A stretch of 64,000 bases of DNA from Chondrus crispus (GCF_000350225.1 NW_005179069.1:19012-83011), one strand, 5' to 3'; shown: positions 11,494 through 21,093, numbered from the stretch's first letter. The notes: generated by a model from the sequence alone, not told the origin. Numbers and translations are program-made.

Positions 11494-12340
11494 CGGAAAC
11501 CCCAACGCTGCGCCCTCGCCACCAAATGGCAAGGGGCTCCCGATCCTTCTTCGCCCCTTTCTCCTCCGCGTCTGGGAGAGAAAGAGCGGGGCACCAAGGA
11601 ACAAGGAAGCCGAGGAGCCAAATGCGTTGAGCACTGTTTCGAAAAACGAGCCGCGGTGAGCCCGCTGCGCGGGCGGAAAAGAAATGGCTCGCCGGAAGCT
11701 ATACGCGGGCAGAAGAAAAGGAGGGCAACAGGCCTCTGGAGTCCCGAGACAGGGAGGGGGATGAGCGAGTCCGTCCCTCGCCAGGGCAAGTCAGGTAGGA
11801 ACCCCTGAGGAACAGCACCGTGGGCATACCGCTGTCGTACAGGGCGCTTGCACGCCGTGTGCAAGAGGAGGAGTCCAGCTCGCCAGTCTACGACCACAGA
11901 CACGCACCGCGCTCCCCAACCCCGCGCCGCCTCGCGCTCTACGTCTCCATGCCCCTGTCGGCCGGCCCCGACGACCACGGTGAGCAACCAGTATAACGCT
12001 TCGCGGCCCGCGCAGTGCTGTCAGGGCGCGCGCGACGAGACGGCCAAGTAGGCCGTGCGCCGTGACGGCGGCCTCGGCTTCACGACCCACCTCCCCGTCA
12101 TGCCCATCACGGGCAGGACCTGGAGAGCCCTCAAACAACCTGTCGACCCCAGCTTGGCCACGGAGGATACCAACGCGCGAAGGGTAATGGGAAGAAGAGG
12201 ACCGACGCAAAGAACACGTAACCAGGAAAGCAATTTTACTGTGACCCGGCGACGAGTCATCCCCCTTCCCCCTTTTTTTTTTATTGTCTGGTTGACGGAG
12301 GGGTGAAGGGTCCCGCGCGGTCAGCGACCAGACCGCGCGG

Positions 12341-14629
12341 TCAGCCGCTCGCGTCGTTTGAGGGCACGCGGGCCCCTGACCCACGGTTGTTCGGAGGACA
12401 GTACCCCGGGTGCCGGGGCAATTCGGCGTCCATGTCCGCCAAGGAGGGCATTGTGACACGAGTCATACTCTCACCGCTCGCCCAGTTTCGGGACGGGCGA
12501 GGGTCAGACCCGTACGCGGCGTACGGGTCACGGATTGTAGAGGTAGCAGGGCCGTGAGGAGCGCCACCAGCTGGCAGGGGCGCCGACTGAGCCAAACGCA
12601 AGCGGTCGCGCTCGCACCGGTAGCGTTCGCGATCGTACACCGCCCGCTCGTAGGCCGCGGCTTGGCGCTCGGACGCCTCGCGCACGGACCCTAGCTCCCG
12701 GTTCACCCGCTGCAGTTCCGCAGAGCGCGTTGCTAGGTCGTCACGTAGACCGCGCGCTTCATCACTCCGAGTGAGGAACCATTCAGCCAGAGTATCCACC
12801 AACCCGCCTACGGTCCAAGTTCGCCGGCTGGCAACGCCTAACGCTAGCACTACCTTGGGGGCGACCATCAGCTCCTCGTGGGGGAGCACCAGCTCACGTA
12901 TGCGGCGCCCCCGGGGCGCGCCCTGCCTCACCGCGTCGAGTGGTGGGACGGGGAGGACAGCGTCTGAAGGGACAGGACCACCTGCGGGGTCGTGATCGGC
13001 ACCCCGCGTCGGTCGAGAGGGGTACAGGGCGACACCAACGGAGTCTCCGCCCACGGCGTCGAGGTCTCGGTAGCGCTTCCGACGCCCACGCCGGTGTTCG
13101 GAACCAACCCCTCCCCTCCTTTCCCCGTTACCGACGGCCGGGGGCACGGGACGGGGACGCGCGGCGAAGGCGTCCATGGTTGGTTCGTACGTCAGGAAGG
13201 AGCTACGGGCGCCTGTGGTATAGTCCATCCACGAACGGTGGTTCAGAGGACTGACCTCTCCGACCCGGCCCATGAGGCTAATGGCATGGCTGAACGTCCA
13301 CGGGACGTGAGCAGAGCCGACGTCGGATGGATGCAGTGCGACGTCGGGAAGGCCCGACGCGACGCGCCCCACGAACGTGACCGTGGGGACGGGCTGCACG
13401 AACGCACGCTTGTTCATACACACCTCCGACATGAAAGCGCAGCACACGGACCACCCCCACTCGCGCTCATAGTTGTACGCGAGCCGCGGGTGGGCTGGGT
13501 GCTGTGGATCGGCGCACGCGATGCCAAAATGTTTCAGAATGGGAGGCAGCAATGGGTGTACCCTCAACGACGGAAAGCTCTCCTGCACGACCAAGGGGAG
13601 AGCGGGAAAATCACCAACCGACAACCCGGACGGGAAGGCGGCAGATGGGACGACACGACCGTCCGCCTCGTTTTCTCCCCTGTAGGCGGACCAGTCGTGG
13701 TGAGCGAAACCCACGGCGTATAGCCGCATCAAGGAACACGAGGACTTCTGTAGAGCCACGAGGGGCTTGGTGAAGGCGTAGGGGCGGGGCGAGACGTACA
13801 GTCCCGCCACCTCTGACAGCACGAAGCGTCGGGGGTCTACCTGCACCGACCCGGCCAGGAGCCCCCCCATACGATCAACGTAGATGACCTCCGCCACGCT
13901 GTACGCGAATGTACGGTCGCCCGGTAGCTCGTCCGGGAGCTGGTAGCCGACCCCGCCGCCTTCGGACATTAAGCGGTAAAGGGCCGAAGATGCTTCTTCC
14001 AGGCCGCCCGTCTCGTACACCTTAAACACGCGAGCGAGATCGGGTCGAAGCCACCCGCACGAGATCACCTCCGCCACGGTGATCCCGGAACGGCCCCGGC
14101 GTGACCAAGGGTACTGCAGCTCGTCGACAGAGAGCAGTGGGACATCGGAAGACGGAACCCCGAACCACTGCATGGCTGAGGCCACCTCCCCCTCCCGACC
14201 GGAGGAAGAGGGGTGAGGTACGGAGGTACGACGGCCGAAGGATGCACCGTCGGGAACACGAGCCGCCCCCACCGCCGCGGGGGCGGCAGAGCCGCGCGCG
14301 ACGCCCGGATGCGCAACGGGAAGGACGACGGCCGCTGGGGTCGGTTGGGCAGCCGGACGGAACGCGATGACCGGTTTGGGTGGCCCCACGGGAGGAGCCA
14401 CCAGCTCCACGGAGACGGTCGTGGAGCGGGAACGGGACTTCTGGAAAGCCGGAGGAGCCGGCGGGGTCGGACGGGTCAGAGCGATGTTCTCCCCTTGCGA
14501 TCCAGGGGACGCGCTCGATGACCCGACCCCGCGCGGCAAAGGAATCGCGACGACGGACGCTCCCGCCGCCACGGGTTCGCCACCGCCAGCGGGCGGCGGC
14601 GGAGGAGGAAGAGAGGTCGAGTCGGCCAT
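12341..14629 (-). CDS. Antisense protein of chromovirus A (unknown family), intact
   Basis: A 762-codon ORF runs opposite to gag-pol from an ATG followed by a proline run (MADSTSLPPPPPP). Residues 1-160 are Pro/Ala-rich and poorly conserved. Residues 160-485 form a conserved core; over 173-255 about three quarters of residues match the antisense gene of chromovirus B, with runs such as YQLPDELPGDRTFAYS, and LQKSSCSLMRL nearly so. A basic motif RRGRRKRYRD (513-522) could be a nuclear signal. Residues 625-680 are charged and heptad-like, probably a coiled coil. The tail has PSLADMDAELPRHPGYCP and ends NDASG. I recognise no known domain. Conservation in protein, length and position between diverged elements argues for a real gene. 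Its promoter is not visible; antisense transcription from the 3' LTR is possible. Confidence 0.8.
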   Translation of the reverse strand: MADSTSLPPPPPPAGGGEPVAAGASVVAIPLPRGVGSSSASPGSQGENIALTRPTPPAPPAFQKSRSRSTTVSVELVAPPVGPPKPVIAFRPAAQPTPAAVVLPVAHPGVARGSAAPAAVGAARVPDGASFGRRTSVPHPSSSGREGEVASAMQWFGVPSSDVPLLSVDELQYPWSRRGRSGITVAEVISCGWLRPDLARVFKVYETGGLEEASSALYRLMSEGGGVGYQLPDELPGDRTFAYSVAEVIYVDRMGGLLAGSVQVDPRRFVLSEVAGLYVSPRPYAFTKPLVALQKSSCSLMRLYAVGFAHHDWSAYRGENEADGRVVPSAAFPSGLSVGDFPALPLVVQESFPSLRVHPLLPPILKHFGIACADPQHPAHPRLAYNYEREWGWSVCCAFMSEVCMNKRAFVQPVPTVTFVGRVASGLPDVALHPSDVGSAHVPWTFSHAISLMGRVGEVSPLNHRSWMDYTTGARSSFLTYEPTMDAFAARPRPVPPAVGNGERRGGVGSEHRRGRRKRYRDLDAVGGDSVGVALYPSRPTRGADHDPAGGPVPSDAVLPVPPLDAVRQGAPRGRRIRELVLPHEELMVAPKVVLALGVASRRTWTVGGLVDTLAEWFLTRSDEARGLRDDLATRSAELQRVNRELGSVREASERQAAAYERAVYDRERYRCERDRLRLAQSAPLPAGGAPHGPATSTIRDPYAAYGSDPRPSRNWASGESMTRVTMPSLADMDAELPRHPGYCPPNNRGSGARVPSNDASG

Positions 14630-16666
14630 AATAGGACGGCCGATAGCACGGAGCAGAGATGATCGGTCGGGACTGTCGGGGAAGGACTGGGACAGCGCAA
14701 AGTGGAACCGGAGTTTGTCTACCGTCGGCGGTGCTGGTGAGGGTTCAGGGAGCGAAGGACGAGAGCTCTACAAGCCACCTCAGGAAACGGCGGAACACGC
14801 GCCCGACGTGCGCCAACCGTCATTCTGCAGCATACCCTACAACGTACGCACAGTGCGCTCGCCCGGTGTAAGAACCGCCACGTATGCCGCCCCGCCGACG
14901 AGGGTCGAGTGCGAAACGCCACCACGCCGGCACGTGGCCCGCATGGTACCCCGAGCCGTGCTCCATCCCAAGAGGCCCGCCGCAAACCGACCCCCTCCTA
15001 CTTCGAGCACGCGCGCCGCCGTCGACGGCAGGGATCGCGTGCCGCCTCCGCAGCAATGGCGTGCCTCCACGAAGGGGGGAAGAATGAGACCTCGCATCGC
15101 AAGCGGAAAATCACGGCTCCCGAGACCGACGCGCGGCGCGAACGCGGGGAAGGAGCGACGAAAAGAAGGTGTCGAAACCCGGCGTACGCGAGCAACCCCG
15201 GGCAGCGACACGGAAAGCGTGCACGACGGACAAGAAGGACCTCGGGCAATCACGTCGTACCCTCTAGGCCCACCCCATCGGATGGGGTGGGACAATCAGA
15301 GAATAGCCAACAATAACACGCGCATAGCCCGCCACCGCCGCCTCGATCGCCCTCGCAGCACGGCGTGCTATCGCGCCGCCCCTCTCTGCGTGCGCGCGGG
15401 CGCGCAACGCAGCTACCGCCGCTGTTGTTGCCTCACGCAGGCGCGCACACGCGCATCGCCAGCTAATGCCACATGACTGCTGCTTCCCTCATGCAGGCGT
15501 GCTCACGCGGAGCGACCGCCGTCCATGTACGCCGCGCGCCCGTCTAGTCTAGGGGGCACATGGACGAGAAGCTGATGCGAGGGATCGCCAATCCGCGGAG
15601 GAGAGCATTTTACTACGGGGAGGGTACAATACCTGAGCACCTGAGGGGCTTTTCTCCTTGGAATATAACGCTCCCATTGGGGATCACGCCAATCGCGCTA
15701 TTGACGAGGACATCGGACCCCCGCTACATCTGGCGGACAAGGTCGCCTCTACGACTGATACCCAGGAAACCCCTGCCCTCACGGAATTCGGTTTAGAATA
15801 GCAGTGCGATGCACTGATGATTCGCGCAGAGAAGTTTCGGGCCAGTAGGGAGAAAGTAGAGATGCTATGCCGCGCGAACAGGGGTCCAACTACCGAGGTC
15901 TGGGCACCAGACGAAAACGGTTCGCCAACCTCCTTCCGCGATTAGTGTCAGGGTCATCGAGCCGCACGGCACCTGGAGTTGGCCCTGGAGTACGAGATGG
16001 GGGTTGAGGGGAGACAGAAGAGAAAGGGGGATGCTCCCGCCTTGAGGAGCCAATTGGTGAAGAAAAGAAGGAAACCGGTCGATCACCACCGACACGTAGG
16101 AGGAATACAGAAGAGGAATTTAAGCGTCGCCATCAACGTGTACCATGACCTCTACACGGGCGATTTTTCGGGGCTGAAGAGAGACACTGTGGGGAAAAGG
16201 GGGTGAGACGGCGCGTATGACGGATTGGGAAGGGGAAGGACGGACAAAGGGAACGGAGGAGTGACGACGACGCCACCGGGACAAAAGCAGAAAGACGGAG
16301 AGGAGAGGTTTCTCGATACGGCTGAGATGTGTGAGGTCGATGGAGCGGATGTGCCTCCAATACAGGACTGGGAGGCCCGCACAGAGGCGTTGCTATGGTC
16401 AAGAAAAGAGACATCGGATGAGGGTGACCTACCGCCCGGAACGCCCTCGACGGATGCATCGAGATGCCCGCGTGAGAATGAAGGCCGCAGAGTCTGAGGT
16501 CGCCGAGATTCGGCGTTTGGAGGTCGTCAACGAAAGAAGCGCGTGGGCGAGGACAGAAAGGAAACGGAAAGGAGGCACGCGATACCGGAGACCAATGTTA
16601 CGGAGGGACGAAGGAGCCCACGTCCCTGGAAGGGGGGGCACAATACGGTCGGCTCTACAAGCACAT
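14630..16666. other. Region upstream of the antisense gene, no gene recognised
   Basis: About 2 kb between the antisense ATG and the 3' purine tract. Open frames of up to 369 codons on the plus strand overlap the antisense gene and lack any motif or counterpart in element B. The matching interval in B is only about 300 bp, so most of this stretch is specific to A. Confidence 0.5.
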
Positions 16667-16701
16667 GTGGACGTGGACGTCCACACTTGAGGGGGGGGCC
16701 A
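16667..16701 (+). repeat. Pre-LTR hairpin and polypurine tract, downstream copy (A)
   Basis: Hairpin arms GTGGACG/CGTCCAC around TGGA, then ACTTGA, then eight G and CCA directly before the LTR's TG. The purine run is the expected primer for plus-strand DNA synthesis. It repeats the module at the end of pol (10367-10400) base for base in order and spacing. Confidence 0.8.
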
Positions 16702-17325
16702 TGTGGCATATCCCCCTCCCGGAATTTGATTTAGATTAGATTTGCAGCTGTAGAGCCCGAGCTCTACAGTACCTCAGCCCGCGCGCACACGTGTACCCCA
16801 CGTGTACGGGCGCGCGCGCACACGTGTAGTGTCAGTCCCGACGGCTGACAGTATTACAGTGCAGACCGACCTGCACTACGGTAGCACACTACAGTACATC
16901 GGTACTGTAGTGTCATGATAGATAATTGTGTACATTAAATATGAGCGGACCGCCGGCGGTGGAGGGGGGACAAGCACGGACTTGTCAAGGATTCTCCACC
17001 TTGGTCCGCCCGCTTACTTTTAGGTACTTCCGTCCGTTTTACCTAAGAGTCGCACCGCGCGCGGGTTGAGGACGCGCGTAGCACGCCCACGAGCCGGCTC
17101 CGCCTCCGCCCGTCGGTACTGGATCGTCACCCAGTACCGCTCCAGGGCGTCGAGGCGTAGAACCGCTCGCGCGTGCGCGCGTCCTCCCCGATCCCGCTCT
17201 ACCACCGCTACCTCGAGCCCGTGCTCGGTACCGTGGGTGGGCCGTGCTTCTGTCTTCCCGCCGATCGGGGTCTTCCCGAACTGTCAGTACTCACCCCCCT
17301 CGTCGTTGGGGGTGATTATACTGCA
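16702..17325 (+). repeat. 3' LTR of chromovirus A
   Basis: The LTR is 624 bp and nearly identical to the 5' copy, with a 33-bp expansion near 16790-16825 that repeats the CACGTGTA block. A few single-base changes are visible, for instance A for G in one hairpin stem and CTGCA for CTACA at the end. It is followed by target copy AGTGC. Confidence 0.95.
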
Positions 17326-17330
17326 AGTGC

Positions 17331-17822
17331 AACCTGTCAAGGGTGAACTGTCAACCGTAACATTGTCCTCCACTCAAATCAGCACAAAGTCCAAATACAT
17401 ACGACCCCCAGACTTCAGCAGAGAGTACTACAGAGTACCCCGCTCTATTTGACCGAGCATATGTCGAACCCTTCTACACATGCACATTTTTGCCTCCTGA
17501 ATGATTTGAGGGCATGACGACTGATGTTATGTACAGGATCTTTTTCTCAAACAACACTCATTATAGTAGTGGATCATGAGAAAAATATTATAAGAGCGTA
17601 ATCCATTCTAGTGGGTCGCCATTGAGTGAGGTCCAGCTCTAAAAACATTACTTGCATGATATCTGAGCAAAGCCCCCCAGTGTGTTCAATGCCGGTTGCC
17701 ACTTAGCGCCGGAGATTGCACTGCTGCGCACTACGTTTTCATGACTGTCCCTGCGTTTTTCACTGCACTACAGTATGTCTCCTTCTCCTCAAATATTTCA
17801 GAATGCGAGGATAGGGGAATAG
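17331..17822. other. Right flank of chromovirus A, no gene recognised
   Basis: AT-rich sequence without clear motifs. A pyrimidine-rich run ending in TTTCAG at about 17803 could be a 3' splice site for the following ORF, but I have no donor to pair with it. Confidence 0.4.
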
Positions 17823-18293
17823 ACACGAGAGTTTTTTACGAGAGCAATCTTGGCAAGGGCTATCAATGACGACGATGCCCTTTTCGTTCGGACATTGTCA
17901 GCTCGAGAGATGATCACCTACTTCCGCCAGAAGAGGAAGTATCAAGGTGGGCTGGATGTTCCAATGCTCCTCTTTATTGGTATCAACCTTGACCAAACGG
18001 ATACCAAGGCAGATTTAGAAAGATCGGCAGCTTCCAAACCTAATTACAATGCCAAGGCGGCTGCCGTGAGGGAGATTATTGGGAGTACAATGGAGCTAAG
18101 GACCCTACGAGATTTTAATTTGAGCGCCAGAGGTATTGAAACCTCCCCAACCATTGCATTTGCAGAGATACAACGCGATGTTGCACGGCTTTATTTCGAA
18201 GACGGAACTTCAATTCTCATTGAAGGCAAGAAAACGAACAGTGCTCCTCCACCGTCGACCACTGCCACCCCTGAAGGCTTGATCCTTTTTTAG
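17823..18293 (+). CDS. Uncharacterised ORF, probably 5'-incomplete
   Basis: The frame opens after a TAG at 17820 and ends at a TAG. It has no ATG before the one near 17910 (MITYFRQKRKYQGG), so either that is the start or the ORF is a last exon. The protein is mixed and globular-looking, with DTKADLERSAASKPNYNAKA and a C-terminal VARLYFEDGTSILIEGKK before a short Pro/Ser tail. I recognise no family. A second copy of the last 30 codons and 3' flank lies at the left edge of the window, so the gene belongs to a repeated family, cellular or transposon-derived. Confidence 0.45.
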   Translation, partial: TREFFTRAILARAINDDDALFVRTLSAREMITYFRQKRKYQGGLDVPMLLFIGINLDQTDTKADLERSAASKPNYNAKAAAVREIIGSTMELRTLRDFNLSARGIETSPTIAFAEIQRDVARLYFEDGTSILIEGKKTNSAPPPSTTATPEGLILF

Positions 18294-19055
18294 TTCTGAA
18301 ACTTTTCTAGCGTAAATTCCATCTTTTTAGCGGTCCTCAATTCCCGGCTTCGTACGGCACGACTGCTCTTCGTTGCGATAACTGCTTACCATAGTTCCAT
18401 CCATGTGGGACCGATCCAGATGAGAATGCGGCCTGCTACCTCAGATTAGGCTTCTTCATATTCTGGCATGCTAACGTGGTTCGTGCAAAAAGGACGCACA
18501 GGGTCGTACAGAGAAGAACGCATGGCAACTGTAGACTGTATGAAAGACATCTTGTGTCGAATGTACAACATCTACCTACTATGAGTTCGAATCATCCGAA
18601 TTTGGCCGTGGAAGTTGTCACTGACGTTTGCTCTATTGCGAGGCGACTAGTGACAAACCCGCTTGAATAGAGTGAGGGTGACAGCCTGTACAATCTTATG
18701 AAAAGATCTTCACCAATAGTTGCCAGATGTGCATTGAGATTGAAGTTTTCTCGTGTGTTTGTAATCTCTTGTTGACGGAAAACACAGCATCTCATGGTCG
18801 CTTGCACGACTGCAGACAGTAAAACTTGCATTGTCTCCCTGGTGGGCCTTCGCTTTTCGATCTTTGATAGTATGCGCATCGGGAAAGCCCGCCGAGCCAG
18901 ACGACGGCGAAAGGGAGCACGCATGGTACGTTAATCAAGCAGGGAACGACACTGTACGAGTACGCCTAGCCTATAACCTAATACTCCCCACTTGAGTGCG
19001 ACATGATTGGGTGTCCGAAAAAAGTTTCCAAAATGTTTTGGACCGGATCCAAGAT
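18294..19055. other. No recognisable gene
   Basis: The first 90 bases match the window start (shared 3' flank). Beyond that only short ORFs without motifs are present. Confidence 0.45.
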
Positions 19056-19105
19056 GGAAATTGGAAATCGGTGCCCTGCTGTACAATTCCCGATTTCCAA
19101 ATTTC
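19056..19105. repeat. Inverted repeat upstream of the phosphotransferase-like gene
   Basis: GGAAATTGGAAATCGG and CCGATTTCCAAATTTCC pair over 16 bp with one bulged T across a 17-nt loop. Further TTTCCAAAA copies lie just outside. It could be a small foldback element or a remnant of one. It is absent before the second gene copy. Confidence 0.55.
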
Positions 19106-19204
19106 CGACTTTCCAAAACACCTAGAACGCCCCTTAGTCTTTAACGGAAAATTTCTCAAGCTCGACAAAACGAGTACGTAAGATTGCTTGTGCGATACGA
19201 AGAG

Positions 19205-20605
19205 ATGTCACTTCGCAGCGAACAGCCTATCTACGAGTCGTCCAGAGCACGCTGTGAAAGGGATTTGGTCCATGAGGTGCAACTTCTTACGTTTGATGTG
19301 AGCCATCAATACGTTTTGCTTGTGGCAAGTGGTCCTGATCAGTGGAGGCTTCCGGGATTTCTTTCTAAAGAAGTATCTGACAGCTCGATAGAGGGTGTGT
19401 GCAGCGCTGCCAAGACAGTCATTGGTATCGAATTTCCGTTTCTTGTTCTTCGACATTGTTACTCTGAGGAGTTGTCCGTTGAAACGCCTAATCTTTCAGC
19501 TACTAAGGTCCGCGCCATTCTCGTTGCTCAGTGCCATGAGAAATCTCAAGAAGTGCCTTCTGGATGCAGTTGGGTGACCATCACCAATGATCACAGAGGG
19601 GGTGTCGTCCATGTGTCGCACTCGGAGAAAGAAGCGGAGCAAGCCATTCGGCGAGAACTGGAACAGACCGTAGCCAACGTTACGCCGCCTAGACGGGTGC
19701 CTTGGGCCTCTGTTGGATGGTATCAAGAAACGCTTCGAAAGGTGCGCGAAATATTTGATGGACACAATGTGCATGTGATGGGGGAATTGGTTCAGATCCG
19801 TGCGTCATCCAGAGGAGCCGTGCTAAGGATCAAGACGAATGAGAGTGATTACTACCTTAAATGCAGTGCATCCACGTCGAACGATGCTGGAGTCACGTCA
19901 ATAATGTCTAACGTTGTTCCTGATCTTGTCGCCAAGCCGTTGTTCGCAGATGTGGAACGTCGTCAAATGATCCTTGTGGACCACGGTGACGAGACTAGCT
20001 TCTGTGGATTGGAAGATGAAGGGCGTAAGCAGGGCGTAAGAGATCTGGCGCGTCTGCACCGCGCAAGCGCAAAGGTGTTGCCTGATTTGTTGGAGGCCGG
20101 ACTACCATGTTATTCACCACTGTGGATGCGTGAGAACTTGAACTCACTTTTTCAGTGTAAGGAGCTTTTGCCCATGCTAGAAACGGAAGAAAGGCAGAAA
20201 CTGTCGAGCATCAAGGTGAAGCTGCAAGATGATCTGACGGAACTTATTGATTTGGAAATGCCCACCTGTTTGATACACAATGACACGACCAGTGGGAACC
20301 TAACCAGGAAGGGCGCCGATGAGGGTCCAGGGGTCCGGTTTTTCGACTTTGACAGCTCTTTCGCAGGCCATCCTTTGTTTGATGTTGACTGGTGCAACCG
20401 ATATACCCTAGAGGTCTATGCACAGGAAATGGACATAGCTGACATTGACGGATTGCTTGGATTGACTGGGAAAGTATTCTTCAACCTTGCGCCGCTCGTG
20501 GAAGCATATAGATACTTGGATATGGTTAGGGAGGAGGAAGACGGTGCTCCCCGGGAAGACGCCCTTCACTGGCTAGAGGACAGTGTTCGTTCCTTGCTGC
20601 CGTGA
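19205..20605 (+). CDS. Nudix-like/aminoglycoside-phosphotransferase-like protein, copy 1
   Basis: Intronless 466-residue protein. The ATG at 19205 is chosen because the second copy has it in identical context; an in-frame TTG lies upstream. Residues 20-130 resemble a Nudix fold (RLPGF around 48-52, then AAKTVIGIE) but lack the acidic residues of the Nudix box, so hydrolase activity is doubtful. Residues 165-466 resemble the APH/choline-kinase fold: YLKC lysine near 219, the catalytic H358-x-D360-x4-N365 (HNDTTSGN) and metal-binding DFD at 381-383. It probably phosphorylates a small molecule; the substrate is unknown and resistance is not implied. The same gene recurs at 45.4 kb with about ten differences, and decayed at 22.9 kb. 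Confidence 0.8.
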   Translation: MSLRSEQPIYESSRARCERDLVHEVQLLTFDVSHQYVLLVASGPDQWRLPGFLSKEVSDSSIEGVCSAAKTVIGIEFPFLVLRHCYSEELSVETPNLSATKVRAILVAQCHEKSQEVPSGCSWVTITNDHRGGVVHVSHSEKEAEQAIRRELEQTVANVTPPRRVPWASVGWYQETLRKVREIFDGHNVHVMGELVQIRASSRGAVLRIKTNESDYYLKCSASTSNDAGVTSIMSNVVPDLVAKPLFADVERRQMILVDHGDETSFCGLEDEGRKQGVRDLARLHRASAKVLPDLLEAGLPCYSPLWMRENLNSLFQCKELLPMLETEERQKLSSIKVKLQDDLTELIDLEMPTCLIHNDTTSGNLTRKGADEGPGVRFFDFDSSFAGHPLFDVDWCNRYTLEVYAQEMDIADIDGLLGLTGKVFFNLAPLVEAYRYLDMVREEEDGAPREDALHWLEDSVRSLLP

Positions 20606-20799
20606 CCGAAGAAGGAAAGGGTGACCGCATATTTTTGGGCTGCGTTGACGTGTACGACGGTGTAGTCTGGGGCGAGGCGCTCTGCACGTGGCATCAGCTG
20701 TATGCGCTTTATAATGAGTACAAAGAAGGTGCGAAAGTTTTGGCGGGAGCATCATCGTCAGGACGACAAGTAGAGGAGGCATGAAAGTCTTCATGGCCG

Positions 20800-20848
20800 G
20801 GTGATGCTTGCAAAACAAGAACTGAGTTTTTGTTTTGCATGCATCACC
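20800..20848. repeat. Hairpin 3' of phosphotransferase copy 1
   Basis: GGTGATGCTTGCAAAACAA and TTGTTTTGCATGCATCACC pair over 19 bp with one mismatch around an 11-nt loop; weaker pairing extends outward. The second gene copy has the same hairpin, perfectly paired over 16 bp. It may shape the transcript end or be a foldback insertion that predates the duplication. Confidence 0.65.
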
Positions 20849-20940
20849 GGGCTATACGAAGCGCTGGTCCATCTTCTGACAACGAGACGTACGCACACTA
20901 CACTGCGGTTGCCGCATTCGTACCAGACGGAGCACAAGGA

Positions 20941-21093
20941 GGGGGCTCGTTGACTGGTCACACGGACAGGAGGCACAGTGTTGGCATCAGTGCGGACGGA
21001 AGACATGTGATGTTTGCATCCTGGGACGAGAATGTGAGGGTGTGGGACGTGGATAGAGGGATCACACTTGGTAGCGGGTGGGCAAAGGACTAG
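20941..21093 (+). pseudogene. WD40-repeat fragment
   Basis: The frame reads SLTGHTD, ISADGRHVMFASWDENVR and VWDVDRG, one WD40 blade with the usual GH, DG and WD landmarks, and then stops. Frame and homology continue upstream to about 20830. The copy behind the second phosphotransferase gene loses similarity at about 47224, in the middle of this blade. It is a scrap of a larger beta-propeller protein gene rather than a complete gene. Confidence 0.6.

Larger units (their letters stand above)
2461..17325 (+). mobile_element. Chromovirus A, complete Ty3/gypsy LTR retrotransposon with an antisense gene
   Basis: The element is 14,865 bp, bounded by direct LTRs that begin TGTGGCATAT and end in ACTACA or ACTGCA. 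It is flanked by an exact 5-bp duplication, AGTGC, at 2456-2460 and 17326-17330. The order is LTR, primer-binding site, gag, frameshift signal, protease, reverse transcriptase, RNase H, integrase, chromodomain, then 6.3 kb that holds an opposite-strand ORF, a purine tract and the LTR. Gag and pol each carry one in-frame nonsense codon, so this copy is not autonomous, while the antisense ORF is open throughout. The LTRs differ by a handful of bases plus one 33-bp expansion, which points to a recent insertion. The chromodomain and GPY module place it in the chromovirus clade. Confidence 0.96.

Noticed and set aside
10851..11987. 378-codon minus-strand ORF across the 57-bp repeats
   Set aside because: It stays open only because the repeat unit is 19 codons; the product is repetitive and absent from element B.
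14367..15476. 369-codon plus-strand ORF overlapping the antisense gene start
   Set aside because: Low-complexity composition, no match in element B; the minus-strand gene explains the coding bias where they overlap.
19205..20605. Antibiotic-resistance phosphotransferase acquired from bacteria
   Set aside because: The kinase motifs are those of the wide APH/choline-kinase fold; nothing shows a drug substrate or bacterial origin.
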